Assembly (NCBI GenBank): GCA_035547425.1
Contig: DASZUU010000018.1
Location: 29,986 to 93,985 of the forward strand
Direction of reading: 5' to 3'
Length of the DNA stretch: 64,000 nt
Source: Alloacidobacterium sp035547425
GTDB lineage: Bacteria > Acidobacteriota > Terriglobia > Terriglobales > Acidobacteriaceae
Shown here: positions 18,070-25,708 of the stretch, piece after piece
Position numbering within the stretch: the stretch's first letter is position 1
Layout of the letters: the number at the start of each line of letters is the position of its first letter
The notes under the pieces: generated by a model
Told to the model about the DNA's origin: nothing
What the model saw: the letters and a program-made list of their open reading frames with translations, nothing else
Database searches by the model: none
Made by a program: the position numbers and the translations under genes

Positions 18070-19302
18070 CTACTGCAACAGTTTCGTTACCATCTGTTCG
18101 GTGCTGTTTGCCTGCGCCAGCGCGCTGATGCCGGTCTGGCTCAGGATTTCGTACTTCGACAGGTCGGAGGTCGCCGAAGCATAGTCGGTGGCCTGCACAG
18201 AGTTCAATGCCGAAGTGACGTTTTCCTGCTGCGTGGTTTCCACATTTGCTACTGAATTGAGGGTGTTGATCTGCGATCCGAGATAACCGCGCTGTGCTGC
18301 CACTGCGGAAATTGCGCTGTTAATGCTGGTCAGCGCCGATTGCGCATTCGTTGTCAGGTCAGTAGCGGACAGATCGACCGAGGTACCTGTCGTATAGCTG
18401 ATACCGTTCGAAGCGCCGCCGGAGGGAGCGGAGAAAGCAAGATCCGTAGCGCCTGTTCCCAATGTCAAGGAGATGTTGGTTGCACCGACGCCCGTGAAGT
18501 TCTGCAGGTTAGCGCCGTTCTCCTGGATTTCCAGGTAGTACTTTCCATCGCTCGTACCATCGCTCACAACGCTGGCGGAAACACCGTTGATGTTGGCATG
18601 GTTGATGTCGTTTGCGATATCGGTGATGGTAGATCCGGCTGCAATGTTCACCGTTACCGGTGTACCGGTAGTTCCTTCCTGGAAGACGATCTTGTCGGTC
18701 GCGCCGCCATAGGTACCGGTCGGATCCTGAGCTGCGCTCTTATAGACATTGCCGCCCGAAGGATTGTTGGTGATGGTTCCACCCTGGTCGCCAACAGAGC
18801 TGCTCTTCAGTTGAGCAATATTCAACGTGTCGGTCGAAGAGCCGAGGGTTGTCGAATCGCCAGTGAAGATTTGTACGCCCCCACCGCCGAAAACCTGCTG
18901 TCCGTTATAGGTTGTCGTAGCGCCAATGTTGTTGATTTCCGCAAGGATCGAATCGTATTCCTGATTCGCGGCCTGCAGCTGCGACGTATTGAGCGTTCCG
19001 TTCGATGCTTCCGTCGCCAGTGTTACGGCACGATTCAGAAGATTTGTTACCTGCGAAAGCGCTCCGTCTGCCACCTGCAGAAGACCCACGCCTTCGCTGG
19101 CGTTGGTAGCCGACTGCGCAAGAGCGGTGGAGTTTGCCTGCAGGCCGTTAGCCAACGAAAGACCGGCGGCATCGTCCGCGCCGGAGTTGATGCGCGAACC
19201 GGATGAGAGCTGCGTGAGAACATTCTGCAGGCTCGACTGTGTCTGGTTCAGGTTGTTCTCTGCGTAGATTGCAGAGATGTTATTCAGGACACCCAGTGAC
19301 AT
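18070..19302 (-). CDS. fliC: Flagellin
   Basis: This is the filament subunit, 410 residues. The conserved N-terminal D0/D1 helices (NNISAIYAENNLNQTQ, LSSGSRINSGADDAAGLSLA) and C-terminal helices (AAQRGYLGSQINTLNSV to LAQANSTEQMVTKLLQ) frame a variable Gly/Thr-rich centre. The centre contains one flagellin_IN-like segment (DIANDINHANINGVSASVV). The start is ATG at 19302 with AGGAG eight bases upstream. Transcription is expected from the FliA-type promoter at 19423-19449, leaving a leader of about 110 bases, and stops at the terminator at 18024-18053, so fliC is probably a strong single-gene unit. Confidence 0.97.
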   Translation of the reverse strand: MSLGVLNNISAIYAENNLNQTQSSLQNVLTQLSSGSRINSGADDAAGLSLANGLQANSTALAQSATNASEGVGLLQVADGALSQVTNLLNRAVTLATEASNGTLNTSQLQAANQEYDSILAEINNIGATTTYNGQQVFGGGGVQIFTGDSTTLGSSTDTLNIAQLKSSSVGDQGGTITNNPSGGNVYKSAAQDPTGTYGGATDKIVFQEGTTGTPVTVNIAAGSTITDIANDINHANINGVSASVVSDGTSDGKYYLEIQENGANLQNFTGVGATNISLTLGTGATDLAFSAPSGGASNGISYTTGTSVDLSATDLTTNAQSALTSINSAISAVAAQRGYLGSQINTLNSVANVETTQQENVTSALNSVQATDYASATSDLSKYEILSQTGISALAQANSTEQMVTKLLQ

Positions 19303-19422
19303 ATTGTTGTGCTCCTCATTTTGGTGAATAGGGTTACCCGTTGGGGGTGCCTGGCCGGTCAGAAGAACGCGATGTTCAGGACCGGGTCACCGTTTCCACA
19401 GGAACCACGTTACCCACTGCCT

Positions 19423-19449
19423 TCATCGGCGCGGTGCGAGGGCACTTTA
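19423..19449 (-). promoter_or_regulatory. FliA (sigma-28) promoter for fliC
   Basis: On the minus strand, TAAA (19449-19446) is followed after exactly 15 bases by GCCGATGA (19430-19423). The FliA consensus is TAAA-N15-GCCGATAA, so only one base differs; the -35 even continues as TAAAGT. It lies about 120 bases upstream of the flagellin ATG, in the intergenic region shared with flbD. Confidence 0.75.
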
Positions 19450-19531
19450 TGCAAGTTTCACCCCGACCCTGTGGTTTGGCATGCAACGTGCGTATCGAGC
19501 CGGAGCAAACGGTCACACTCTATATGAATCA

Positions 19532-19558
19532 TCAATCTTTCTTCCGTCATGCCGATAC
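19532..19558 (+). promoter_or_regulatory. FliA (sigma-28)-like promoter for flbD-motA-motB
   Basis: TCAA at 19532-19535, then 15 bases, then GCCGATAC at 19551-19558. This is 10 of 12 positions of the FliA consensus with ideal spacing. A transcript would start near 19565, about 25 bases before flbD. It is divergent from the fliC promoter. Confidence 0.6.
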
Positions 19559-19589
19559 ATCCATCAGGATGCCGGAGGTATGACAGCGC

Positions 19590-19925
19590 ATGATTGAACT
19601 CACACGGCTGAATGGACAGACGATGGTCGTCAACTGCGACCTCATGAAATATGTGGAATCTTCGCCGGACACGGTGCTCACGCTGATTCACGGAGAAAAG
19701 ATCGTCGTGGCGGAGACACGCGAAGAAGTGATCCGGCGTGTCACCGCCTATCGCGCGGCCTTGCTGGCTATGGCCTTGCGGCAGGCCGGAGACGCCGGCC
19801 TGTCCGGCCTTGCGGCCTTAGCCGGCAACACGTCCGGCTTGCAGTCTCAGTCATCGATGCAATCGGAACTGCCGGATGACTCTGCAGAAGCATTGCAGAT
19901 ACGTAAGCGCAGAAGCGAGCAATAA
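19590..19925 (+). CDS. flbD: FlbD-family flagellar protein
   Basis: Small FlbD-type protein found in flagellar operons. The first 60 residues match the family (MIELTRLNGQTMVVN, VESSPDTVLTL, a short beta-hairpin, then EEVIRRV). The remaining 50 residues are an extra Ala/Gly/Leu- then Ser/Gln-rich tail, so the 111-residue product is longer than the 60-80 residues usual for the family. The exact role is not settled; the name should not be confused with the Caulobacter FlbD transcription regulator. GGAGG lies 11 bases before the ATG. It heads the flbD-motA-motB unit with 35 bases to motA. Confidence 0.85.
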   Translation: MIELTRLNGQTMVVNCDLMKYVESSPDTVLTLIHGEKIVVAETREEVIRRVTAYRAALLAMALRQAGDAGLSGLAALAGNTSGLQSQSSMQSELPDDSAEALQIRKRRSEQ

Positions 19926-19960
19926 GCAAAAGATCTCTCACTATTCAGAAAGACATCATC

Positions 19961-20743
19961 ATGGATAAAAGCAGCTTTGGTGGAATCGTTGTGGCGTTGG
20001 CCGGCATTATTGCTGGCCTGCTGGTGGAAGGCGGCCATGTAGGGCAGATATTGCAGCCTACCGCAGCCATGATCGTGCTGGGGGGAACACTGGGAGCAGT
20101 CATGCTGCAGTTTCCTCTTGCAACCGTGGGAACTGCTTTCAAGAGGCTGGCGAGTGTCTTCTTCGCAAAGAAAATTGACAGCAATGCGACCATCAAGCTG
20201 CTGTTGAGCTTTGCCAATAAGGCGCGCCGCAGCGGTATCGTCTCGCTCGATCAGGATCTGCCGACAATCTCCGATCCTTTTCTAAGGCAGGCGCTCACGC
20301 TCGCCGTCGATGGCACGGAACCGGCGGAGCTGCGCAAGATTATGGAACTGCATCTGGACAACTACGCCCAGCGCGAAGAATCCATCCCGTCTGTTTTCGA
20401 GTCAGCCGGCGGATTTGCGCCGACCATCGGCATTATCGGGGCCGTGCTTGGATTGATTCAGGTGATGCAGCACCTCGATCACATCGAGGAAGTGGGACGC
20501 GGTATCGCTGTCGCTTTCGTCGCAACGATTTATGGCGTCGGCTCGGCAAATATTTTCTTTCTGCCTTCAGCGGGCAAGCTGCGCTTCCGGTTGACGGAAG
20601 AACAGCGCATCAAGGAAATGATTCTGGAAGGCGTCATTTCCATCATGGAAGGCATGAACCCGCGCATGATCGAAATCAAACTGCAGAGTTTTCTTGCCGA
20701 ACAGCAGCAGCCTAAAAAGATCATGGAAGGGCAGCCAGCATGA
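19961..20743 (+). CDS. motA: Flagellar motor stator protein MotA
   Basis: MotA is the ring subunit of the proton-driven stator in the inner membrane. The 260 residues have four hydrophobic segments (two near the start: GGIVVALAGIIAGLLVEGG and AAMIVLGGTLGAVML; two after about residue 145: GGFAPTIGIIGAVLGLI and GIAVAFVATIYGVG) and the large cytoplasmic loop in between. The conserved FAPTIGIIGAV motif is intact. motB overlaps by four bases (ATGA). Confidence 0.95.
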   Translation: MDKSSFGGIVVALAGIIAGLLVEGGHVGQILQPTAAMIVLGGTLGAVMLQFPLATVGTAFKRLASVFFAKKIDSNATIKLLLSFANKARRSGIVSLDQDLPTISDPFLRQALTLAVDGTEPAELRKIMELHLDNYAQREESIPSVFESAGGFAPTIGIIGAVLGLIQVMQHLDHIEEVGRGIAVAFVATIYGVGSANIFFLPSAGKLRFRLTEEQRIKEMILEGVISIMEGMNPRMIEIKLQSFLAEQQQPKKIMEGQPA

Positions 20744-21636
20744 GACGGCGCAAAACGAAACATCATCTCAACCATGAGCGCTGGCTTGTCTCCTACGCAG
20801 ATTTCATTACGCTGCTCTTCGCTTTCTTTGTCGTGATGTACGCGACTTCGAAGGCAGATCAGAAGAAGCAGGCCGAAGCTGCGGCTTCTATTAACTCCGC
20901 ATTCAAGGCGCTTGGTCTGTTTCAATCCATTGACACAAAAAAAGCAGACATGGCGGCGCATAATGATACAGGCTCCGTCCCTGCCTCCCAGGATGCTACG
21001 GTCACTCCACTGAATGTTGTCATGGGCGATGAGATGATGGCGGCTCCGCCGGAAGTGCAGCAGGATTTTAAGCAAATCAAGAAGCATCTGGAAGGGCTGC
21101 TTTCCAACCAGATTGCGAAACATGTCGTTGCCCTGCGCATCGGGCGCGACGGACTGGTGATCTCTCTGCGGGAGGCCGGCTTTTACGAAAGCGGGTCAGC
21201 CACCCCACACCCGGATTCGGTTGCGACCTTAGGCAAGATTGCGGAAGCGTTGCGCGCCACTCCCTATGACATTCGCATCGAAGGCCACACCGATAATGTG
21301 CCGATTCATACAGAGCAGTTCGATTCCAACTGGGAATTATCGACCGCAAGAGCTACACGCATGGCGCGACTCTTTATTGTGGATCATCATTTTGTGCCTG
21401 CGCGCCTGTCCGCATCAGGCTATGCCGAATTTCATCCTGCAACCACCAACCTTACCCCCGATGGACGCGCTCAGAATCGCCGGGTGGATATCATCGTACT
21501 GCCGCATGTAACTGTTCCCCCCACCCCGGTGATTCATCTCCCGTCGACGCGGCCGGAAGCAGTCACTGCCGCTATACCAGCAGCCGCCGCAGCGGAGCAG
21601 GCTGCGGCTACGCCACTCCCATCAGTTTCACGATGA
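20740..21636 (+). CDS. motB: Flagellar motor stator protein MotB
   Basis: MotB pairs with MotA to conduct protons and anchors the stator to peptidoglycan. The 298 residues start with a basic cytoplasmic tail, then a single membrane helix containing the essential proton-binding Asp21 in SYADF, a periplasmic linker and an OmpA-like peptidoglycan-binding domain (IRIEGHTDNVPI, SNWELSTARA, GRAQNRRVDI; about residues 120-255). The C-terminal 40 residues are Pro/Ala-rich. Asp rather than other residues at the ion site, with Tyr before it, favours proton coupling. Its 3' end overlaps the converging yjbQ gene by 29 bases. Confidence 0.95.
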   Translation: MRRRKTKHHLNHERWLVSYADFITLLFAFFVVMYATSKADQKKQAEAAASINSAFKALGLFQSIDTKKADMAAHNDTGSVPASQDATVTPLNVVMGDEMMAAPPEVQQDFKQIKKHLEGLLSNQIAKHVVALRIGRDGLVISLREAGFYESGSATPHPDSVATLGKIAEALRATPYDIRIEGHTDNVPIHTEQFDSNWELSTARATRMARLFIVDHHFVPARLSASGYAEFHPATTNLTPDGRAQNRRVDIIVLPHVTVPPTPVIHLPSTRPEAVTAAIPAAAAAEQAAATPLPSVSR

Positions 21637-22045
21637 CGCGCTTGCGGCGCTGCCCGTCGAACTCCGCATAGAAGGCCTGTTGCCAGGTGCCGAGGTCCAG
21701 CTTGCCGTCGGTGATGGGCAGCGTCACTTCATGGTGCAGCAGGAGCGCCTTAAGATGCGCATCGCCGTTGTCCTCTCCGGTCTGGTGGTGCCGGTAGTCG
21801 GGCCGCGCCGGCGCAAGCTCTTCGAGCCAGTCCTGAATGTCCGCGATCAAGCCATTCTCCAGATCATTCACATAGATGGCAGCGGTAATGTGCATGGCGG
21901 AGACGAAACAGAAGCCGTCGCGGATGCCGCTGCGAGCAACAATCTCCTCCAGTTGAGGAGTGATGAGCACGATCTCGCGCCGCTTTTTCGTGTGAAAGAA
22001 AAGATATTCCGTATGCGTTGTTACATTTCCTGTCAGACTCTTCAT
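21608..22045 (-). CDS. yjbQ: YjbQ/UPF0047 family protein
   Basis: This is a 145-residue member of the YjbQ (UPF0047) family, some members of which show weak thiamine-phosphate synthase activity; the physiological role is not established. Conserved family residues are present: the His in SAMHITAAIYVND, the acidic DNGDAHLKALLLHHE segment and a C-terminal DGKLDLGTWQ. The length is standard. It converges on motB, and its ATG at 22045 is 47 bases from the divergent TPR gene. Confidence 0.85.
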   Translation of the reverse strand: MKSLTGNVTTHTEYLFFHTKKRREIVLITPQLEEIVARSGIRDGFCFVSAMHITAAIYVNDLENGLIADIQDWLEELAPARPDYRHHQTGEDNGDAHLKALLLHHEVTLPITDGKLDLGTWQQAFYAEFDGQRRKRVIVKLMGVA

Positions 22046-22092
22046 GCATTTCCTCGGGTGTAATCGTGAGCGCTATCATCATAGATAGCAAC

Positions 22093-22440
22093 ATGGCGCA
22101 TTCCGCGGAAGACAAGTACTACGATGCTATTGAAAAAGTTGCCGACGGCGACCTCCCGGGGGCTATTGCCGATTTTCGCGCCTGTCTCGCCGATGACCCG
22201 TCCATGCTGGACGCGATGCACGGGCTGATTCGCGCTCTGAAGGATGCCGGCGAGCTTGATGAAGCCATTCAGGTGGCGCAGCGGCTTTCCGAAATCGACC
22301 CTGACGATGTGCTTGCGCATACCAGCCTTTCCATCCTGTACCAGAATAAGGGCATGGTTCCTGAAGCTGAAGCCGAGGCGCTCAAAGCCAAGCTGCTGGG
22401 CTGGAAACTGCAATTACGGCAGAATCCAGACGCATTATGA
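22093..22440 (+). CDS. Small tetratricopeptide-repeat protein
   Basis: The 115-residue product is composed of about three TPR-like helical hairpins (AIADFRACLADDPSMLDAMHGL, AIQVAQRLSEIDPDDVLAHTSL and a third ending in AEAEALKAK), the usual scaffold for protein contacts. There is no signal peptide, so it is cytoplasmic. The ATG at 22093 is preferred to an in-frame start at 22018 that would add non-TPR residues and overlap yjbQ. The stop overlaps the glycosylase start (ATGA), suggesting co-translation, though no functional link is evident. Confidence 0.75.
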   Translation: MAHSAEDKYYDAIEKVADGDLPGAIADFRACLADDPSMLDAMHGLIRALKDAGELDEAIQVAQRLSEIDPDDVLAHTSLSILYQNKGMVPEAEAEALKAKLLGWKLQLRQNPDAL

Positions 22441-23117
22441 ACCGCGCTGCTTCCCTGCTCCGGCGCATGTATGCGGAGCTGGTGGAGGCTTATGGGCCGC
22501 AGTACTGGTGGCCCGGGGATACGCAGCTCGAAATCATTGTCGGCGCGTATCTGACGCAGAATACCTCGTGGCGTGCAGTCGAGCGATCGATTGCCAACCT
22601 CAAGGCTCGGGGCGTTCTCAATCTTGACGGCTTGCGCGCGATTTCCGAAGAAGAACTGCGTACTTTGATCCAGCCGTCCGGCTTCATGATTCGCAAGGCT
22701 GCGGCGATCAAGGCTTTTGTCGCTTTTCTCGATACCCGCCATGGGGGTTCGCTGGCGCAACTTGCCGCAGGGGAGACGGCTGAGATTCGGCATCAGCTAC
22801 TGGCCCTGCCGGGCGTGGGGCCGGAGACGGCGGACGCCATACTACTCTATGCGCTGGGGCATCCGGTAATGGTGGTGGATGAGTATTTGCGCCGGGTGGT
22901 CACGCGCCATGGCCTGCTCCCGGAAAAAGCGCGCTATGACGAGATTCAGCGGCTGGCTCTGGATGCCTTTGCCGGAGACAATGCCATAACGCTGGCGCAG
23001 CATTACAACGAATTTCATGCCCTCGTGGTGGAACTGGGAAAGCGGCACTGCCGAAGGACGGCTGTTTGCCAGGGCTGTCCGCTGAACGAAGCACGGTTTC
23101 ATCCGCCTCGCACTTGA
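22437..23117 (+). CDS. HhH-GPD DNA glycosylase, endonuclease III-like (MagIII-type active site)
   Basis: This is a base-excision-repair glycosylase of the helix-hairpin-helix GPD superfamily, 226 residues. The hairpin LPGVGPETADAIL (about residues 124-136) and the catalytic Asp148 (VMVVDEY) are clear. The catalytic Lys of endonuclease III is Glu130 here (GPETAD), as in HP0602/MagIII-like monofunctional glycosylases, so lyase activity is not expected. The C-terminus has only three of the four cluster cysteines (Cys205, Cys211, Cys214), so a normal [4Fe-4S] cluster is doubtful. It probably removes alkylated or damaged bases; the substrate is unknown. Confidence 0.8.
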   Translation: MNRAASLLRRMYAELVEAYGPQYWWPGDTQLEIIVGAYLTQNTSWRAVERSIANLKARGVLNLDGLRAISEEELRTLIQPSGFMIRKAAAIKAFVAFLDTRHGGSLAQLAAGETAEIRHQLLALPGVGPETADAILLYALGHPVMVVDEYLRRVVTRHGLLPEKARYDEIQRLALDAFAGDNAITLAQHYNEFHALVVELGKRHCRRTAVCQGCPLNEARFHPPRT

Positions 23118-23128
23118 CCCCCTTCCCC

Positions 23129-23205
23129 ATTCTGTACGGGGATACTTTATTTTCAATGGTTTACAAAATTTATTCTGTACGGAGATCGTTTGTTTTCAAC
23201 GATTT
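23129..23205. repeat. Diverged direct repeat, two 34-base copies
   Basis: Two copies (23129-23162 and 23172-23205) start with ATTCTGTACGG and end in ATTTTCAA(T/C)G(G/A)TTT, matching at 28 of 34 positions with a 43-base period. They sit in the AT-rich, gene-free stretch between the glycosylase and kynureninase genes. Function unknown; it could be an old duplication, a regulatory array or remains of a mobile element. Confidence 0.6.
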
Positions 23206-23340
23206 AGCTGTGAGGAGGTCTTTCTCGCCCCTCTTCTTTCATTTTACCAATTTTACGCATAATTACCTGCACACGTAAACTATTGATTTTAATAAGTTTA
23301 GTTCCCGAATGGACTTGACAAATGTGCCTTCGCCTTTATT

Positions 23341-23418
23341 GCTGAGGACTTGCCCTCCGTGGGGAAAGAAAAGCAGTTCTACGACTACGCGCCTGCGGCG
23401 CTCCGCTCAGGGTGACAA
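23341..23418. repeat. Dispersed repeat copy at the kynureninase 3' end
   Basis: The right part (23400-23417, ending CGCTCAGGGTGACA) matches the right arm of the element at 45771-45858 in 16 of 18 bases. The left part (GAGGACTTGC) resembles the other element's left arm more weakly. Its right edge includes the last codons and the TGA of the kynureninase gene. Confidence 0.4.
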
Positions 23419-24624
23419 GTTATGCGGGACCATCAGCTGCTTCAGTTGCAGGGCTGTGGCTCGCAATTCTTCATCGCGCGTGAGGCAATCGGGGCAGAGG
23501 CGGAGCCACTTGCCCCGGGCGTCGGTCACAATGCCCTTTTCGGCCAGCTTTGCGGCGATTGTCGACGCATCCGGCAGCTGGAGGGCGAGGAAGGCGGCGT
23601 GGTCGTCGTCGGCTCCTATGGAGCTGATTCCTGCTTCCTGCAGATAGGTTTTCAGGCGTATAAGACGGTCGCGGCTGTACCGGCGCAGGCGGTCCACGCC
23701 GAGAGCCAGAGTGAATTGCTGGCCGCTTCTGGCTTGATACCAGGTGAGAATCGGGGGCGTAGCTTCGAGGAAGGCATCGCCTCCGGGGCGCAAAACAGGT
23801 ATTTCGGGGCGCTCGTATCCGAAGGTATTTTCCCGGGCAAACCACCCGGTATCGAGCGGACGCAGATCACCAGCCAGCATGTCCGGCGACAGATACAAGT
23901 AGCAAGCGCCGGGGCCGCCGCGCAGGTATTTATAGCTACCGCCGATGGCAAAATCGGCGCGCATCCCGGCCACATCGACGGGGATTGCACCGGTTGCATG
24001 ATAAACATCCACCAGCAGACGGGCGCCGACGGCGTGACAGGCATCGGCCAGCGCTGCGAGGTTATGCACAATCTGCCCGGTCATGAACATGACCTGCGAG
24101 ATGACGACGAGGTCTGTGTCATCGCGCAGCTGCTCGGTGACGCGCTCGACGGTGAAACGCCCATCTGCGTCAGGCTCGACCCAGCGCATCTCGATGCGAT
24201 TAAGAGCGGCGTATTGCTTCAGAATGAGATCGATGGAATCGAACTCGCCGCGGGTGCTCAATATGCGAGGTTTGCCGGGCATGGCATTCAGCACGGTTCG
24301 CAGGCCCTGCCCGGCGGAGGTTTTCGGCACAATGCAGTCCGGTCGAGGAGCGCCAACCAGAGTAGCCATGCGCGCGCGAAAAGCTTCCTGTTCTTCAAGC
24401 CATGGATCCCAGGCATCGCCCAGCTTCGTCTCCCACAGAGCAATGGCCTCACGAACATCGTCGGCCATCCGGTCGAGCGGCCTTCCTAAAGAATGGTTGG
24501 CGAGGTACACGCGATCGGAGGCGAGCACGCGGGAGAACAAGGGCGCGATGTGTTGCTGCACAAGTTCTTCGGTAAGCGGAGCGCCGGCGAGCGCATCGAC
24601 TGCCTGCTGCATCGAAGCGCTCAT
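23407..24624 (-). CDS. kynU: Kynureninase
   Basis: This is a PLP enzyme that cleaves L-kynurenine to anthranilate and alanine. The 405-residue chain has the kynureninase signatures: RGEFDSIDLIL, the Asp/His cofactor motif VDVYHATGAIPVD, the PLP-Lys segment GGSYKYLRGGPGACY and WFARENTFGYE. The ATG at 24624 is chosen because it overlaps the TDO stop as ATGA and matches the family N-terminus; the open frame upstream (to 24813) is within TDO. It is the second gene of a tryptophan-to-anthranilate operon. The last codons and stop lie in a dispersed repeat, so the natural C-terminus may have been altered slightly. Confidence 0.9.
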   Translation of the reverse strand: MSASMQQAVDALAGAPLTEELVQQHIAPLFSRVLASDRVYLANHSLGRPLDRMADDVREAIALWETKLGDAWDPWLEEQEAFRARMATLVGAPRPDCIVPKTSAGQGLRTVLNAMPGKPRILSTRGEFDSIDLILKQYAALNRIEMRWVEPDADGRFTVERVTEQLRDDTDLVVISQVMFMTGQIVHNLAALADACHAVGARLLVDVYHATGAIPVDVAGMRADFAIGGSYKYLRGGPGACYLYLSPDMLAGDLRPLDTGWFARENTFGYERPEIPVLRPGGDAFLEATPPILTWYQARSGQQFTLALGVDRLRRYSRDRLIRLKTYLQEAGISSIGADDDHAAFLALQLPDASTIAAKLAEKGIVTDARGKWLRLCPDCLTRDEELRATALQLKQLMVPHNLSP

Positions 24625-25481
24625 CGTTGCCTGAGCCCTGTGCGCACGGCAAACAGTTCCGGAAAGAAAGTGAGGTCGAGCGCCTGACGGAGAAAACCTA
24701 CGCCGGAAGAACCGCCGGTTCCGGGCCGGAAGCCGATGATGCGCTCGACTGTCTTCATGTGGCGAAAACGCCAGAGCTGAAAGTACTCTTCGACATCGAC
24801 CAGCTTTTCGCACATCTCGTACGCGTCCCAGTGCTCACGCGGCTGCTCGTAGATTTGCCGGAAGACCCCGACAAGCTCCTCGCTCTTTTGATATGGCTCG
24901 GACCAGTCGCGCTGTACGCTGGCTTCCGGAACCGGCAGGCCGCGCCTTTGAAGATGGCGCAGGAATTCGTCATAGAGGCTGGGCGCTTCGAGAGTCGATT
25001 GCAGATCGTTGTGAATTTCGGGAAAGTCGGCGAAGACTTTCAGCGCGTCGCGGTTTTTGTTGCCGAGCAGAAATTCAAGCTTGCGGTACTGGAAAGACTG
25101 GAAGCCTGAGGCGTGACCAAGAACGCCGCGAAATTCCATGTATTCGGACGGTGTGAGGGTTTCAAGCACTGCCCATTGATCGAACAGCTGCATCTGGATG
25201 AGCTTGGCGCGGGAGATAATTTTGAAACAGGGATCGAGCTGGTCTTTCTGCACGTAGCGGATGGCTGCCGTCAATTCGTGGATGAGCTGCTTGATCCACA
25301 GCTCCGATACCTGGTGCTGAATGATGAAAAGCATCTCGTCATGATGCTGCGGATGGGAGAGCGGCTTTTGCTGCGCCAGCAGGCCATCGAGACAGAGATA
25401 GCCGGAATAGCTCATGCGGTCGTGGAAATCGGTGACGATGCCGGATTCGAGCGGTCTTTGGTTTCTCTCGTTCGTAGCCAT
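24621..25481 (-). CDS. kynA: Tryptophan 2,3-dioxygenase
   Basis: This haem enzyme opens the indole ring of L-tryptophan to N-formylkynurenine. The 286 residues contain the family motifs MSYSGYLCLDGLL, the haem/substrate region (PQHHDEMLFIIQHQVSELW), SEYMEFRGVLGHASGFQS and the haem-ligand His in RFRHMKTVERIIG with GTGGSSG. Size is standard. The ATG at 25481 has no Shine-Dalgarno, but a perfect TATAAT lies nine bases upstream, so the message is probably leaderless. It precedes kynU with a four-base overlap. A kynurenine formamidase gene is not next to it. Confidence 0.93.
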   Translation of the reverse strand: MATNERNQRPLESGIVTDFHDRMSYSGYLCLDGLLAQQKPLSHPQHHDEMLFIIQHQVSELWIKQLIHELTAAIRYVQKDQLDPCFKIISRAKLIQMQLFDQWAVLETLTPSEYMEFRGVLGHASGFQSFQYRKLEFLLGNKNRDALKVFADFPEIHNDLQSTLEAPSLYDEFLRHLQRRGLPVPEASVQRDWSEPYQKSEELVGVFRQIYEQPREHWDAYEMCEKLVDVEEYFQLWRFRHMKTVERIIGFRPGTGGSSGVGFLRQALDLTFFPELFAVRTGLRQR

Positions 25482-25489
25482 TATCGAAA

Positions 25490-25517
25490 ATTATAGGAGT
25501 GTTGTTTGCGCGAGCAA
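25490..25517 (-). promoter_or_regulatory. Promoter of kynA-kynU, probably leaderless
   Basis: On the minus strand a consensus TATAAT occupies 25495-25490, with TTGCTC at 25517-25512 16 bases upstream. A start six to eight bases past the -10 would fall at or next to the kynA ATG (25481). The absence of any purine-rich ribosome site in the gap fits a leaderless transcript. Confidence 0.5.
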
Positions 25518-25550
25518 AAAAGTAGCCTGACGGCATGGGGTCCGTCAGGC
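25513..25550 (-). terminator. Intrinsic terminator upstream of kynA
   Basis: A 9-bp inverted repeat (GCCTGACGG with CCGTCAGGC, 8-base loop, 25525-25550) is followed on the minus strand by a T6 tract (25521-25516). It would stop transcription coming from the gene ending at 25709 before the kynA promoter. Confidence 0.75.
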
Positions 25551-25708
25551 CAGGGAGGCATACAACCATTGAGAAAACGTAACAGGATGCTTGCGGAATT
25601 CCATAGTTGTCAATCCATTTGTTACAAATTTTTGGATAATTTTTGATCATCCGAGTCGAGAGCATGAAAAGCGCTGGCTTATCCCGATATGCGGTACCCG
25701 ATTCAATA

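Noticed and set aside
23422..24489. Plus-strand open frame of 355 residues opposite kynU
   Set aside because: Kynureninase motifs on the minus strand are unambiguous; the plus-strand product has no family features.
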